Positions 46,437 to 58,200 of a DNA stretch of 64,000 nucleotides are shown here, piece by piece. The notes below the pieces were generated by a model. It saw nothing but the letters and a program-made list of their open reading frames with translations, was not told the origin of the DNA and did no database searches. The stretch comes from Calonectria ilicicola (lineage: Eukaryota; Ascomycota; Sordariomycetes; Hypocreales; Nectriaceae): assembly GCA_020809705.1 (NCBI GenBank), contig CP085834.1, forward strand, positions 744,001-808,000, written 5' to 3'. Each line of letters opens with the position of its first letter. Position 1 is the first letter of the stretch. The position numbers and the translations under genes are program-made.

Positions 46437-47771
46437 ATGACCGACCTCCCCACAGAAATCATCAGCCAGATTCTTGGCTATCTTGACGAGCAGGAAGATG
46501 TTCTCAATGCGCGTCTAGTGTGCCGTGAGTGGAGCGTGGTGGCAACAGACCTCGCTTTTAGAAAACTCACTCTTAGACCAATAGAGGAGAGCGTTCGGAG
46601 ATGGACTGAGCTGGTAAAGAATCCGCAAATTTCGTTGGCTGTTCGCCAAATGTCAATTCATACCAGAGCTGAGAAAGACTCGTATTCCATCTACAGAGTC
46701 TGGGACGAGACTTCAGATCTTGGCGACGATGACATGGACTTTCTTTATCAGCTCAAGGACTTTCGTCTCCTCAGTGCCATAGATTTGCATTTTAGCCCTT
46801 GGTGTAAAGGAGTGCAACCCCCACCAACATGTTCGTGTTCGTGTTGTGCAAGATCCCCACCTCGTGGAGTTGAGGGAATCAGGGACAGAGAAGGAGTACT
46901 CGAGGCTTTTTTCGGCGCATTGAGTGCACGAGGGCCGGGTTCAAGCAGGATTCATTCCCTTTGCATCGAAAACTTGCAGAACTGTCCGCTGCCAGACTTG
47001 ACATCAACACCTGAGTTCAAAAACACGATTGGCAACCTCAGCGAGCTTCATTTAGGAATCCTTGCGGAATACAATGAGTCCGGTCCAGATGATGACATGT
47101 ATAAAGTGGAGCGAGTCCAATTTGAACCCTATCTGACTGAGCACTGGCTTTCGTCGTTGGGAAGTCAACTTACTGTGCTGAGTCTATCATTCAGCGACGG
47201 GTGGGGCACGGTACCTGGGGCATTCAACGGTCGTGGGTTGCATTTCCCACAACTCAAGAAATTGACTCTGGGGTCTTATTAAGTTTCACACAACGATCAT
47301 CTTGACTGGGTATTGAATCAAACTTCACTGGAGGTTCTTCTGTTCAACGAATGTTCGATAGTCTCGCACGTATGTTGTGATCTGGATTTTATGTCAGAAT
47401 GGGATGTCCAAACGCATAACTGGCTTCAGGTTGAAGAGAATCTTGACGAGAACGTTTTTGACGATCAAATTGTGTATTATTATCATGGCTTGTGGAGTTT
47501 CATGTTTCAGAAGATCGGAGCAGGCCTACCTAGTCTCTCTCAGTTTCGATTTGAGACAAAATGGTCCGAAAGGTGTATAATGTTCAGGAGTGATAGTTGG
47601 GAAACTCCTCAGCCAGGCGATAACAGCGGAGAGATTGAAAATTCACCTGTTGAATCTGTCAATCGCCACAAAGAGACTGACGGACAGGATAAAAAGGCAT
47701 TGGAGACGTTGTGTATGACAACATCAAAGAGGTTGAGCACTAGTTTCTTCGTCAAAGAGCAAGACGAGTAG
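46437..47771 (+). pseudogene. F-box protein gene interrupted by an in-frame TAA
   Basis: The first part (46437-47282) encodes 281 residues beginning with an F-box (MTDLPTEIISQILGYLDEQE, then ARLVCREWSVVATDLAF), followed by leucine-rich, LRR-like strands (LSELHLGIL, LTVLSLSFSDGW, LKKLTLGSY). A TAA at 47280-47282 ends this frame, but the same frame continues at once with VSHNDHLDWVLNQTSLEVLL and stays open for about 160 more codons to the TAG at 47771. No GT-AG intron removes the stop. The intact form would be a protein of about 444 residues, as is usual for this fungal F-box family, which recruits substrates to SCF ubiquitin ligases. The cysteine cluster CSCSCCARS at about residue 132 is unusual. 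This copy is probably non-functional or makes a truncated protein. Confidence 0.75.
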
Positions 47772-47954
47772 CCGTTTGTTAGGAGTGACTGATGGCACTG
47801 GACTATATATTGGATATCCCATAATGAATTATGATAGTAATATGCAACCGAGAGGGTCTGTCCCCTGGCAAGACTCATGATATACAGGTACAGGCATCAA
47901 AGGCATCCGTGAGCAATGGATGCTGGATATTGCAATTAATATCCAACTATCCCC

Positions 47955-49433
47955 TTACGGTGTCCTAAATACTGGACAATTACATTCCATGAACGGAATC
48001 CACTCTAATTCCCGGTGCCGTGGCTCGCATGTCATTGCTTCATCGGCAAAGCAGTCCCGGCAAATAATAAAATGGCGGTCGTAACAGACCGTGCACTGGT
48101 ACCCATTTCGTATGCCTCCTATAGGGCGTGTACAAATGTCACACCAGCAACCTTCGAGATTATGCTTGATGATCGACGCATCAGCAGAAAGCTCAATCAG
48201 ATCGAGTTCAGAACCAGAACTGCGGCCATGTTCAATTAATAAGTCCGTGATGTTGGTATTGGAGCATCTTTTGGCCCACCAAAGAATGCCATGACCAAAC
48301 CCATCTCTATCATCTAGCCAGTTGCCTGGAACTTGCAACAGTCGTTGTACTGTAGCCTCATGTTCGTTTCTGACGGCTGCAAAAATAGCTGTAGCACCCC
48401 AACGGTCTTTTAAAGTTGCGTCGGCATTGTATTTTAACAACTCCTCCACGGTTTCTAGCCGACCAAATCGGGCGGCATAGAAGAGCGCCGTCCGCCCATT
48501 TCGATCTTGATGATTGATCATACTATCAGTTAGCGCCTCTATTAACAGAGCAGATATACCAGTGTGGCCAGCAATGATTGCAAGAGTAAGAGGTGTCCAT
48601 CCCACAACGTCGTCGGCCCAAGCCTCCTCATCAGGGCTTCTCGCTTGGACAATACTGCGAACAATGGCGTAGACACCCAACTCGACGGCGAGGTGGAGGA
48701 CGGTTCTGCCTTGATCAAATTTGGTAAAAGGATCCGCGCCGTATTCAAGACAAACATCGACTGACATCCGAAGATTGTACATGACGCATATGCAGATGAT
48801 GTTGAGTCCGCCCTGAAGTCCGCCTGCGTTTACATCTGCGCCGTTATCGAGAAGGACTCTCATGGTACCAGGATGCTGTATCGCACGTGCCAAAGGTGTT
48901 TGACCGTTTTTGTCACGAACATCCACTTCTGCGCCGTGGCCTAAAAGCAATTTGGCGGAAGCTGGGTGTCCATAAGTGGCCGCGGCATGAAGCGGAGTCC
49001 GCCCCAGATGGTCAAGAGTATCTACCGGGACGCCCTTGGCGAGAAGAAAGCGCATCATTGGCATGATTTTGGCGGCCAAAGCTGCGCTGAACAGATTCTC
49101 CAATGGTGGCTGATGTGGATGTCCCGTGCTTAGTAGAAATTCGAGAATATTAATCTTTGCACTGGTAGTCGCGTCAAAAAAGGCCTTATCGCTATCTTCC
49201 TGGACACCCAGCTCGTGTACTTTCTTCACAATATCTAACAGCCCTCGTTTTGTACCCCATCGTTCAGCCGAGCCCTGGTAGCCATGCTGCTCTCGATTGA
49301 TGCGGTAAAGATGAAGCACGAGCAAGCTGTGTAGGAGGCGATTGGTGCGAACCAGGGCGGCAATGTCAGCTTGAAAGTGAAGTCGCTTTCCGATTGCTTC
49401 AAGCAGCTCGTTGGGAAGGTCAAGGAGAGGCAT
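47955..49433 (-). CDS. F-box-like / ankyrin-repeat / ZZ zinc-finger protein
   Basis: A single exon of 492 residues. The N terminus (MPLLDLPNELLEAIGKRL, then NRLLHSLLVLHLYR) is an F-box-like helix pair. Residues about 85-410 hold ankyrin repeats (LGRTPLHAAATYGHPASAKL, NGQTPLARAI, RNGRTALFYAARFGRLETVE). The C-terminal 60 residues hold a ZZ-type zinc finger, with CDIC, CTVC, CRDC pairs and a distal C-x(3)-RH (CEPRHRE), a module that usually binds peptide N-termini or other proteins. The combination suggests an adaptor that picks substrates for ubiquitylation, but no target is known. It lies convergent to the broken F-box gene with only about 180 bases between. Confidence 0.85.
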   Translation of the reverse strand: MPLLDLPNELLEAIGKRLHFQADIAALVRTNRLLHSLLVLHLYRINREQHGYQGSAERWGTKRGLLDIVKKVHELGVQEDSDKAFFDATTSAKINILEFLLSTGHPHQPPLENLFSAALAAKIMPMMRFLLAKGVPVDTLDHLGRTPLHAAATYGHPASAKLLLGHGAEVDVRDKNGQTPLARAIQHPGTMRVLLDNGADVNAGGLQGGLNIICICVMYNLRMSVDVCLEYGADPFTKFDQGRTVLHLAVELGVYAIVRSIVQARSPDEEAWADDVVGWTPLTLAIIAGHTGISALLIEALTDSMINHQDRNGRTALFYAARFGRLETVEELLKYNADATLKDRWGATAIFAAVRNEHEATVQRLLQVPGNWLDDRDGFGHGILWWAKRCSNTNITDLLIEHGRSSGSELDLIELSADASIIKHNLEGCWCDICTRPIGGIRNGYQCTVCYDRHFIICRDCFADEAMTCEPRHRELEWIPFMECNCPVFRTP

Positions 49434-49768
49434 CTTGGGGATCGTGGTTGGGATTTCAAACTGCGATTAGAGCTGAATGCAACGACATCGCAACGTGGCT
49501 GTGCGGGCGGGCGGAGACAGAGAACAATCTTAGCTTGGACGCTGCACGATTGGATTGGTTGTTGAGTTCGCTAAAGGGCGCCGCCACAGCGGTTTAGTCA
49601 ATTGCCAGACGAGCATGATTGATGGTCGACAGGGTCTCAAAATTAGCGTGCCACCACCTCCAACGCAATTTACATGGTTGGTATACAGAATTGAGATCAT
49701 GTGTGCGACTTGTTAAACATACGATAAATAGGTACAAATTCCTAAAGACTCCCAGCGCAATTGTATTT
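49434..49768. other. Short intergenic region
   Basis: Promoter of the F-box/ankyrin/ZZ gene (minus) and the 3' end of the methyltransferase gene (minus). No gene is seen in its 335 bases. Confidence 0.5.
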
Positions 49769-51286
49769 TTAGTCTTGCTGGTCATCTGGCTTCTTTCCCC
49801 AAATAAAGTATACGGGGAGATAGAGATGGATAGATTTATCCCTAAGCTCCTTCTTGGCCTGGGCCATGACCACCTGGATCTCTTCCATGTTCCAACCGAG
49901 AACCTTTTCAAAAAGCATGGGCGTGTAGGACTCAATGGCTTGGATCGACTGCACAACCTGGCATTTTCCAATCTCCTTGAGCTTTGGATCTTTGGGCCAT
50001 GGTCCGATCGGGATCTGAGTCAGTTATTAGTGATGCTCTGGATAATTGACCTGGATACACAGGATAGATAAGTGGCACATACCTTGAGGATTTCTTCTTG
50101 AACATCCACAAATCCAGCCTTGATCAATTTGTCTTTCCAATCAACCACAACATCCAACGGCTTTCCGAACTTCTCACTGCTCTCGCGCATTGCCACTGCC
50201 CAGCGCTCGGCATGTGTGGCCTTTTTGTTCGTTCCATCGTCGGACTCGAAACGTCCAAGAGAGGCTTGCAGCTCAATGTATCCACCTGGAACTAAGTTTT
50301 TAAATGCCTGTTGAAACAACTTTTCGTCGTTGGCAATGCATCCTTCCAGCTCGCGCAGATGGATAAAATCAAAAGGCTTCTTGTAAACCCAGTCGTCCTC
50401 ATAGCCATCAATTTCGAAGACACAGTTAATTGGAGTCCTACATCCTAGTCGTCAGCCCAGTTCAAATTTTAGCCGAGGAATTTTCAGTACCAGTCTGGTT
50501 GGATAGGACTGAGGTCTGTTCCAATTACTTCTGCTGACGGGTGAATGCTAGAATCAGGTCAACCATGCGTTCCTTTATTATCGAAGGCATACGAGACGGT
50601 AGCATGAACCTACTCTGCGAAATCAATGGCCCAGATACCAGTTCCTGTGCCTAGATCGAGCACGCGCTGGGGACTATCGCCAATTGGAGCGCGGCAAAGC
50701 TTTCCTTCGAGAAGCAGGCTATAGATGTGGTGAAGCAGATCCATTCTGTTTTGCTCTTCATCATCGTTGGGCTACCCCAAGTGCCATTAGTGTGCGGGTT
50801 AATATTATTATTGTTGTCATAGGTTGCTCACCACCAAGTATGTGCCCTCACGGAACGAATGATAGCGACGTCCATTCTGCAATGTTGTTAGCATATGAAA
50901 AAAACAGCTTCTGTTCATTGACACTCACCTCATATCTGAGCGAAATCGACGCACCCTAGGTTAGAAAAAGGCGCACGGTTGGCAGCAATTGGGCTTGAGG
51001 TCCACTTACCTATAACTAAAAATGCTCGACTTTAGAGATGTTAGGTAGCTGGACGTCCCTTCTCTTCACGACATTGTGAGTAGGTGATCAGTAATAGGCA
51101 GAGGTTAGGTAGACTAACGTGATGTCAATAGTAGAGTCGCCCTCATCTAGCTCATCCTTGAGAGACGTTAGTTGAATTCATTTTACTTCTGTTGAGAGAG
51201 CTAACTCACGTCTGCCTGCAGCCTGTCATCAGGCTGTGGGTCCTCTCTTGCAGGCTGAGACGTCTCTTGAACGGTTTCGCTGACCA
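49769..51286 (-). CDS. LaeA-like SAM-dependent methyltransferase
   Basis: Multi-exon gene of about 340 residues starting at ATG 51286 (MVSETVQETSQPAREDPQP). Secure exons are 50876-50832, 50771-50614, 50547-50491, 50437-50083 and 50014-49769; the upstream exons between 51286 and 50929 include very short pieces, one of perhaps 7 bases, and their limits are uncertain. The SAM-binding motif I is clear (VLDLGTGTGIWAIDFA), followed by EVIGTDLSPIQP, the FDFIHLREL strand and the LVPGGYIELQ strand. RYENGRRYHSF and the NDDEEQNRMDLLHHI helix before motif I are typical of the fungal LaeA-like/secondary-metabolite methyltransferase group. It lies about 920 bases downstream of, and on the same strand as, the NRPS gene, so it may either methylate the peptide product or control the cluster; the sequence does not decide. 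Confidence 0.85.
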
Positions 51287-52207
51287 TGGTTCGAGATGCT
51301 TTAGCGGAAAGTAACAGGTAGATTCGAGAATGGAAACCTCCACGTTTGGGCTGCAGCAGTCTTTATTGTCCCTCCTGTGCCCCGCTATATTCAGGTGGCA
51401 TCAGGCCAGGTTGCGGCTCCCTCGGCTGACGGGATCAGGGGTAAAACCAATTGGAGGATGAGCCGGTTCACCGCCAGCAGTTTTTGGCTGGCGGATACTA
51501 CCTGTTGGTTGTGTTTCGTGTGGGGCGGTTCTCTATGGGAACTAGCCCAAATTACGCGTTTTTAACGCGAATATTGTTGTGCGAGCCAACCAACATAGAC
51601 AAGGAACGGGCAGGAGATTGTGCAAGGAGGGGAACCTGGTCACTATTCTGTCAGCTATATTCTGACCTTGGCCTATACAGATTTTGGCAGATCTAATCTG
51701 TTCGATAAGCGCATCCCATTTTATTTCAATATTGATCGTCTCCAATATTTCAACTCTGGGCTCCCAATTGATGCCCCGTCTCAATTTGTCATGTGTTAAA
51801 CTACTGTTGCCCCACAGATCTTAGTCACGGCCTGTGTAGAAGTTGAAAGCTGATACTGTTTTGGAATCTATATTTTTTTGGTTGTAAAGATAGTTGTTTT
51901 TTTTTTTTAAAAAAAAGAGAAAAATGTAATAATCATTTAATTAAATTAATTTTCTTATATTAATTAAAAAGGGCATTTAATGAAGCACCCTCCTCTTAGT
52001 TTAAAACCCCCACCCGAGATACATGCCACACTAGCGCCTCTTAATTCACGATCACAAGACACTCAATCCTAGCCCACGTCTCATATCTAATCTTGACACA
52101 GGTATTTTTGCTAGATGGAATGGTTGCTTCTCTTGTTAATTGAAACTGAACTACCTATCGAAATTCCACCCAGCCTATATTCCTTGCAGTGCGACTAGCC
52201 CTACTCT
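51287..52207. other. Region between NRPS 3' end and methyltransferase promoter
   Basis: No gene is supported. At 51898-51920 a run of about 18 T is followed directly by a run of A bases, and the next 90 bases are almost only A and T (AATTAATTTTCTTATATTAATTAAAA). This AT island separates the NRPS terminator side from the methyltransferase promoter. Confidence 0.5.
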
Positions 52208-55200
52208 TTAAATGCTCCATTCAATACTTCTCATATATGATTCGAGGCATAAGTCTATGTTGGTACCAAACATCGATAAAATCTTCTCAACACCCCGAAG
52301 GAGACTACATGCTTGGCCTTCCGTAATGAGATGAGTGTTGCCAGAAAGAGTCAGCAACAGACGACCCCCACGAGGGTAGGAAGTCAGGCTAATCCACGCT
52401 GGCACCATGTCGGGATTTTCAAACCATTGTACGTCATTTCGCGTTTCTGAAAATTTGACATCAGCCTGGTCGAAGTTTTGATGGCAGACTACTGATTCGA
52501 ATCTGGAACTAATTGGCCAGTCTGTACAATGCTTGATGATGTCCGTGTAGCCGAGTGTATCAGCTTCTCCAATGTTGATAAATTGGCTATGGAGCGTGCT
52601 AAGCAACTCAGTCGGGGTTCTACACCTCGAGAGCTGAACTCGGACTGGGACATAGTTGACACATGGTCCGAGGATTGTTTGTATGCCTTCAATAGAGGAA
52701 TTGCGACCCGCAACGAGATGGCCATAAACCATATCTTGTTTTCCGGTAATATGAGAGACAAGGAGGGCCCAAGCAGCGCTAGTTATTATTGCTGAGGTAA
52801 TATTGCCTGCAACGCGTGGTACATCCACTTCTAGTTTCACCTCGATTGCTTTTGCGATGCCTTCGTGGTGTGCTTCTTGTACCTGGAGGTGTGAGCTCAA
52901 GTCAGTTGGTGATGATCCTTGTAGTAAATCTGTCCAATATGCAATTGACTTCGCCCGTTGTTGCGAGGCATGGGATAGGAACTCTGAAAATTTGGGACCA
53001 CAAGTAACCTCCTGATCATTGTAATCATCAAAGAGTGACTGAGTTATTAGAGGCAAGGAAACACCATCATATTGAGTGTGTGACAGCCGAATAACTAGTA
53101 AGACTTGTTGGGTTTCGCTTCTGAGAACGGTAAATGCACATGGAGGTCGCACCGGCGAGTATTCCTTGATGTCCTTGGCACAGAATTGCTTGAAAGCTTG
53201 GTCAAGATCCCCAGTTACATCTTGGGTGGAAAAAGGTACTTGGGATTGGCGGAGAATAACCTGCCAGTATTGTTCCCCAAGACGTAGGAAAGATGCGCGC
53301 AAAATAGAAAATCGTGCGAAGGTAGTGGCACAACTTTGTTTGATACGTGAAAGATCTGGCGCCAGACCAAGATGTATGTTTATGTAATTGCATGGATTCC
53401 TCATGGCGATGCCTCCGAGGAGCCATTGTTCTTGGAAATTGGTGACCGGCCAAATGTCCTCGATTTCTCCGGGGTGTATATTGAAGTTTCCGTTTTGTGC
53501 TTGTCTGATGAGATCAGATTTGGTCTCATTGTCGATAAGAATTGTCTGTTGGGTCGCTTGCGAAGTATGGGTTGATATCGATGTTGTGACTTGAGCCAAC
53601 ATGCCGATGGTGCTATGGCTGAAGATGTCTGCAACGGATAGGCTGATGCCGGCCTTGCGAGCCTGACCCACTACTTTCATAGCAGCAATTGAGTCGCCAC
53701 CAAGGTGGAAGAAACTGTCATCTACACCAATGGTAGGCTCCTCAATTTGTAGCACATGAGCCCAAACCTTTCGTAGCTGACGTTCTACCTGAGTTGATGG
53801 CTCTCTCTTTGCTTCATTCCTGGCTGCCCGAGTCATTTTGATCTCTTTTGGTGAAAATGAAGCACCGATCTTACGCAGTTCATTGTGATTCATCTTTCCC
53901 GTAGGCGTCAATGGCAGCTTTTTCATCACGAAAAAGATTGATGGTACCATATAACGAGCCAGGCGCTCAACTAGCTTGTCCTCAACGTTGATGGGTATGG
54001 GGAGAAGCTTAACTGGTTGGTCGATCGTATCGATATTGACATCTGGATCATCGCTAATTTGGAGAAAAGCTGCCAAAGTGGGCTGAGAATCTTCTCTCTC
54101 GGAATGAATGAGTTCGGCAACTACCCGAGATGCATGAGGCATGCAATTTTGTATGTGATACTCAATCTCTGCGAGTTCAACTCGCTGGCCGCTGATCTTG
54201 ACTTGTGCATCCTTCCGACCCATATATTGCAAACTTCCGTTTTGGTCATATCGAGCCAAATCACCAGTCTTGTATACTCTACCGGGCCTTCCAATCTGCT
54301 TCAACCAGGGGGGGTTCTCAATAAACGCCTGGGCCGTCTTTTCAGCATCATTGAGGTAACCGCGTGACAAAAGAGGGCCCTCAAGAAGAAGTTCACCGAC
54401 ATGCCCTATTGGTAGCAAACGATCATGGTTGTTGGGATCAACAATCCAGGTAACTGTGCCCGCTCCGAATCCGATATTGGTCGCTTCTTCCAGATTTGGT
54501 GGAGCAGGATTGAAGGTGCTGGCGATTGTGCACTCAGCTGGCCCATAAACGTTTGTCACACGGGCTTTGCCACGCCAACGGGCAATATCTTCAGTGCAAA
54601 CGGCCTCACCTGCTAAGACCAACGTCTTCAATGTCGGCACCTCAGCAGGTTCTATGAAGCGCGACACAGTTGCAGTAACATTAGCGTAGGAGACACCCAT
54701 GTCTGCAATTGATTTGTTAATGTTATCCCTACGATCTTGATCTGATGGAATGCACAAGCAACCGCCAACTACCAAGGTGGCAAGTATATTATGGACAGAT
54801 ATGTCAAAGGCATATGATGCAAACTCAAAAACCCTGGAGTCTTGTTGGATCCCGAAAAGGTCTATTTGGTGCGCTAAGCCTGTTGCAAAGTTGCTGTGCG
54901 TTACAACGATGCCTTTGGGGGTGCCCGTACTGCCGGATGTAAAGACAGAAAACATAGCTGTTGATGATGACTGCGGTGTAGTGCTGAGAGCTTTGGTTGG
55001 TTGACAAATATAAGCCAAATCGGGTCCGACTGGAACCACATTCGTTGCCAACAGTGAGCTCAGAGCTGTGTTGTCGATGGATGAGATAACTATGGGTGAG
55101 TTGACTTGATTGATAATGCCTTGAAGTCTTTGCTCTGGAAGTGACGTATCAAGCAATAAGAAGGCCCCGCCTGCCTTCAACACAGCCAATATAGCGACTG

Positions 55201-58200
55201 GGGTCCACATCGACTTGCTGAAACACAAAGGCACAATAGTTTCATGTCCAACATCAAAGCCTTGGAGGTAGGTAGCTAAGTTGGTTGAGAGTCTGTCCAA
55301 CTCAGCATATGTCAACTCGCCATCCCAGGCGCAGATAGCGGGGCGAGCAGGTTGCATTTTGACTCGATCCTCCACCATGTGATGAATGCACTTATCCACC
55401 GCACAAGGGGGTTCAGTATTCCACTTCCTGATTCTTTCCACGTCTTGGGAAGTGATTATATTGATATCAGCCAGTGTGCACTCTGAAATTGATTGCTGGA
55501 ATTGTTGCAAAACGACCTCGAGCTGGTTAAGCATTCCTTGAACCACCCAAGGCTCAATAAGTCTGGAATCAAAGTTGGCTTTGGCCACGACATTGTCTGG
55601 GCTCAATAAGATTTCAATCGTCAGGGCGTAGGTGGTGAAAAAGCGGTGCTGTTCAATATCTTGCCACTTGCCCAACATATCCTGGGCACCATCTATCTCC
55701 TCCTTCCCTGTAGGCTGGATAACTAGCAGTGTTTGGAACTTGCAAGCCTGTTGAGCGTATGGTGAGAATTTAGCAATACGATGAAGGCCTGTCTGTTCAT
55801 ATGCTATCATTTCGGTGGTCTGCCTTTGAACCGACTGCAAGTAGGCAGAAATCTTCTGATCTGGTTCCAACTTTATGCGAAGCGGAGTGGTTGCAATGGC
55901 CGGTGCCACCATTTCCTCGATGCCAGGCAGAGGAACACTTCTTCCAAACCCTGTAATACCAAAACAAACATCTGTAGAATCCGTCATTCGGCCAACAATG
56001 AGTGCCCAAGCAGCCCGAACGGCAGTTGAAGTTGTGACTTCAAGGGATCTCTCTTGAGGACGCGGGAGCGAGTGGGAAATTGTTGTATCAGCTACCGGCT
56101 CCCCGGCAGATAGCGAAAGCACGGGGAAGGAGACGGACTGGTAACCGTCCAGAGTCCGTTGCCAGTAATCTGCAATAGTTGTTTCCTCTTGCCTTTTCAT
56201 GTATTGAATGAAAGCTGGAATCTTCACACCCATTGGAAATACCTTCCTTTGATAGGCTAAAGCTACGGCGTTGATCACAAGACGCATTGCCCAGCCATCA
56301 TAAGTAGCATGGTGGGCGGTCCATACAAACCACTGGAATGAGCCCTGATGGTTTTTAATTAGCCCGAATCGCGCAAGGGCTGTTCCCAAACCCATAGTTT
56401 GCTTGCGGTCCTCTTCAAGATATTCATCCAATCCCGTAGCTTCAATCCACTGTAATTTTGCATTCGAGACCACTTGTAAAAGCCCAAATTCGGAGTGTTC
56501 AATGATTTTTGTTCTCATGATGGGAAATGCGTGTACCGCCTCCGCCCAAGCACGACGGAATGATTCAAGGCAAATATTGGGATGCAACTCCAAAACCGAT
56601 TGCATAGTATAGTCACCCATACGTTTTGAAGTTAAAGATATAAGGCCTTCCTGTATCGGTATGCATGGATAGGCGTCTTGCAACGAGCTTGGGTCCATAT
56701 CGAGTTGCGACAGGATGTCTCGACGAATTGATGCAATGTCTTGGCCACTGCTAATGGTCGCGAACGGTTGTACGTCTTGTATGGTATTGTTGTCTAAGCA
56801 AACCTGACTTATAGCTTGGCCTAGTTTAGGAAAGCTGAAGATATTCGCGACGGAGAGGTCAAGTCCATATTTACGAGCCTCTGCAACAACTTTCATTGCG
56901 GTAACAGAATCACCACCAAGGTGAAAGAAATTGTCATCTAACCCAATCATGGATAATTCCATTCCAAGAACTTTGGCCCAGATGTTTTGTATTTGTTGTT
57001 CAAGATCCGAGGCTGGCTGTCTCTTGGGCCCTCCTGCCCCCGTTCGAGCGTCAGCGAGTTGCTGCGCGGAAAAGGAGGCTCCGATCTCCCGAAGTTGTTT
57101 TCGGTTTGTCTTGTCTGTTGCAGTCATTGGGATCTTTTTCATTAAGATGAAGCATGCCGGAATCATGTAACTTGGGAGGTGTTTGGAGATCAATTCCTTG
57201 ACCGCGGTGGTCACGGGAATTAGCTCAGGGTTGTTAGGGCGCCCACGAGCTTCTGCTTCACCACGGTCAACTTGTAGGAACGAAACAAGCACCTTGTCTT
57301 CGTTTTGACCCTTTGGCACAATTATTTCGGCGACAACCTGTGAAGCTTCTGGCACGCCAAGAGAGACCCATCGCTCGATATCCTCAAGCTCAACGCGCTG
57401 CCCATGGATTTTTACTTGGAAGTCCTTGCGACCCACGTAAGTAAGAGACCCATCTTGATTGTATTGCACAAGGTCGCCCGTCTTATAGAGTCTTCCACGT
57501 CGTCCGGGGTGGTCCTTAGACCCCTTGACTAGCCATTTGGGGTCTTGGATAAACGAAGCAGCCGTCTTTTCTGCCTCTCCGATATAGCCACGGCCAACAA
57601 GTGGACCCTCGAGTAAAAGTTCTCCTGTACAGCCCGGGGATACTAGCTTTTCATGATTTTCTGGATCAACAATCCAAGTGACTAACCCTATGCCCCGACC
57701 AATACTTGTCACACTTTTAGAGCTCGTAGGATCGTCATTGATGAGACTGGTAGGAGTACATTCGGTAGGGCCGTAGGCATTAAGAAGTCGGGCCTTCCCC
57801 CACCAACGCTGAGCATCCTGTTCCGACAACGGTTCGCCCCCGAGCACTACTACTTTCACACTCGGAACAGTGGCAGGATCAATTAGACGTGCGACTGTGG
57901 GTGTCAAATTGACGTAGTTGACTTGCATAGACTGAATCGCTCCACTGATATTGCCTGTCCGATCTTTTTCTGCTGGAATACATAGACATCCCCCGTTACC
58001 TAGTGTACCGAGCGCATTGTTGACCGCCACATCAAAGGCATACGACGCAAAGTCAAAAACTCGGGACTGTTCGGTAAAGCCGAAAACCTCAGATTGGTGG
58101 CGCATATTGCTGGACATGTTGGCGTGTGTTATAACTGCGCCCTTCGGCACACCCGTACTCCCTGAAGTGAAAGATGCGTAGATTGCAGTGGAGGCGAGCT

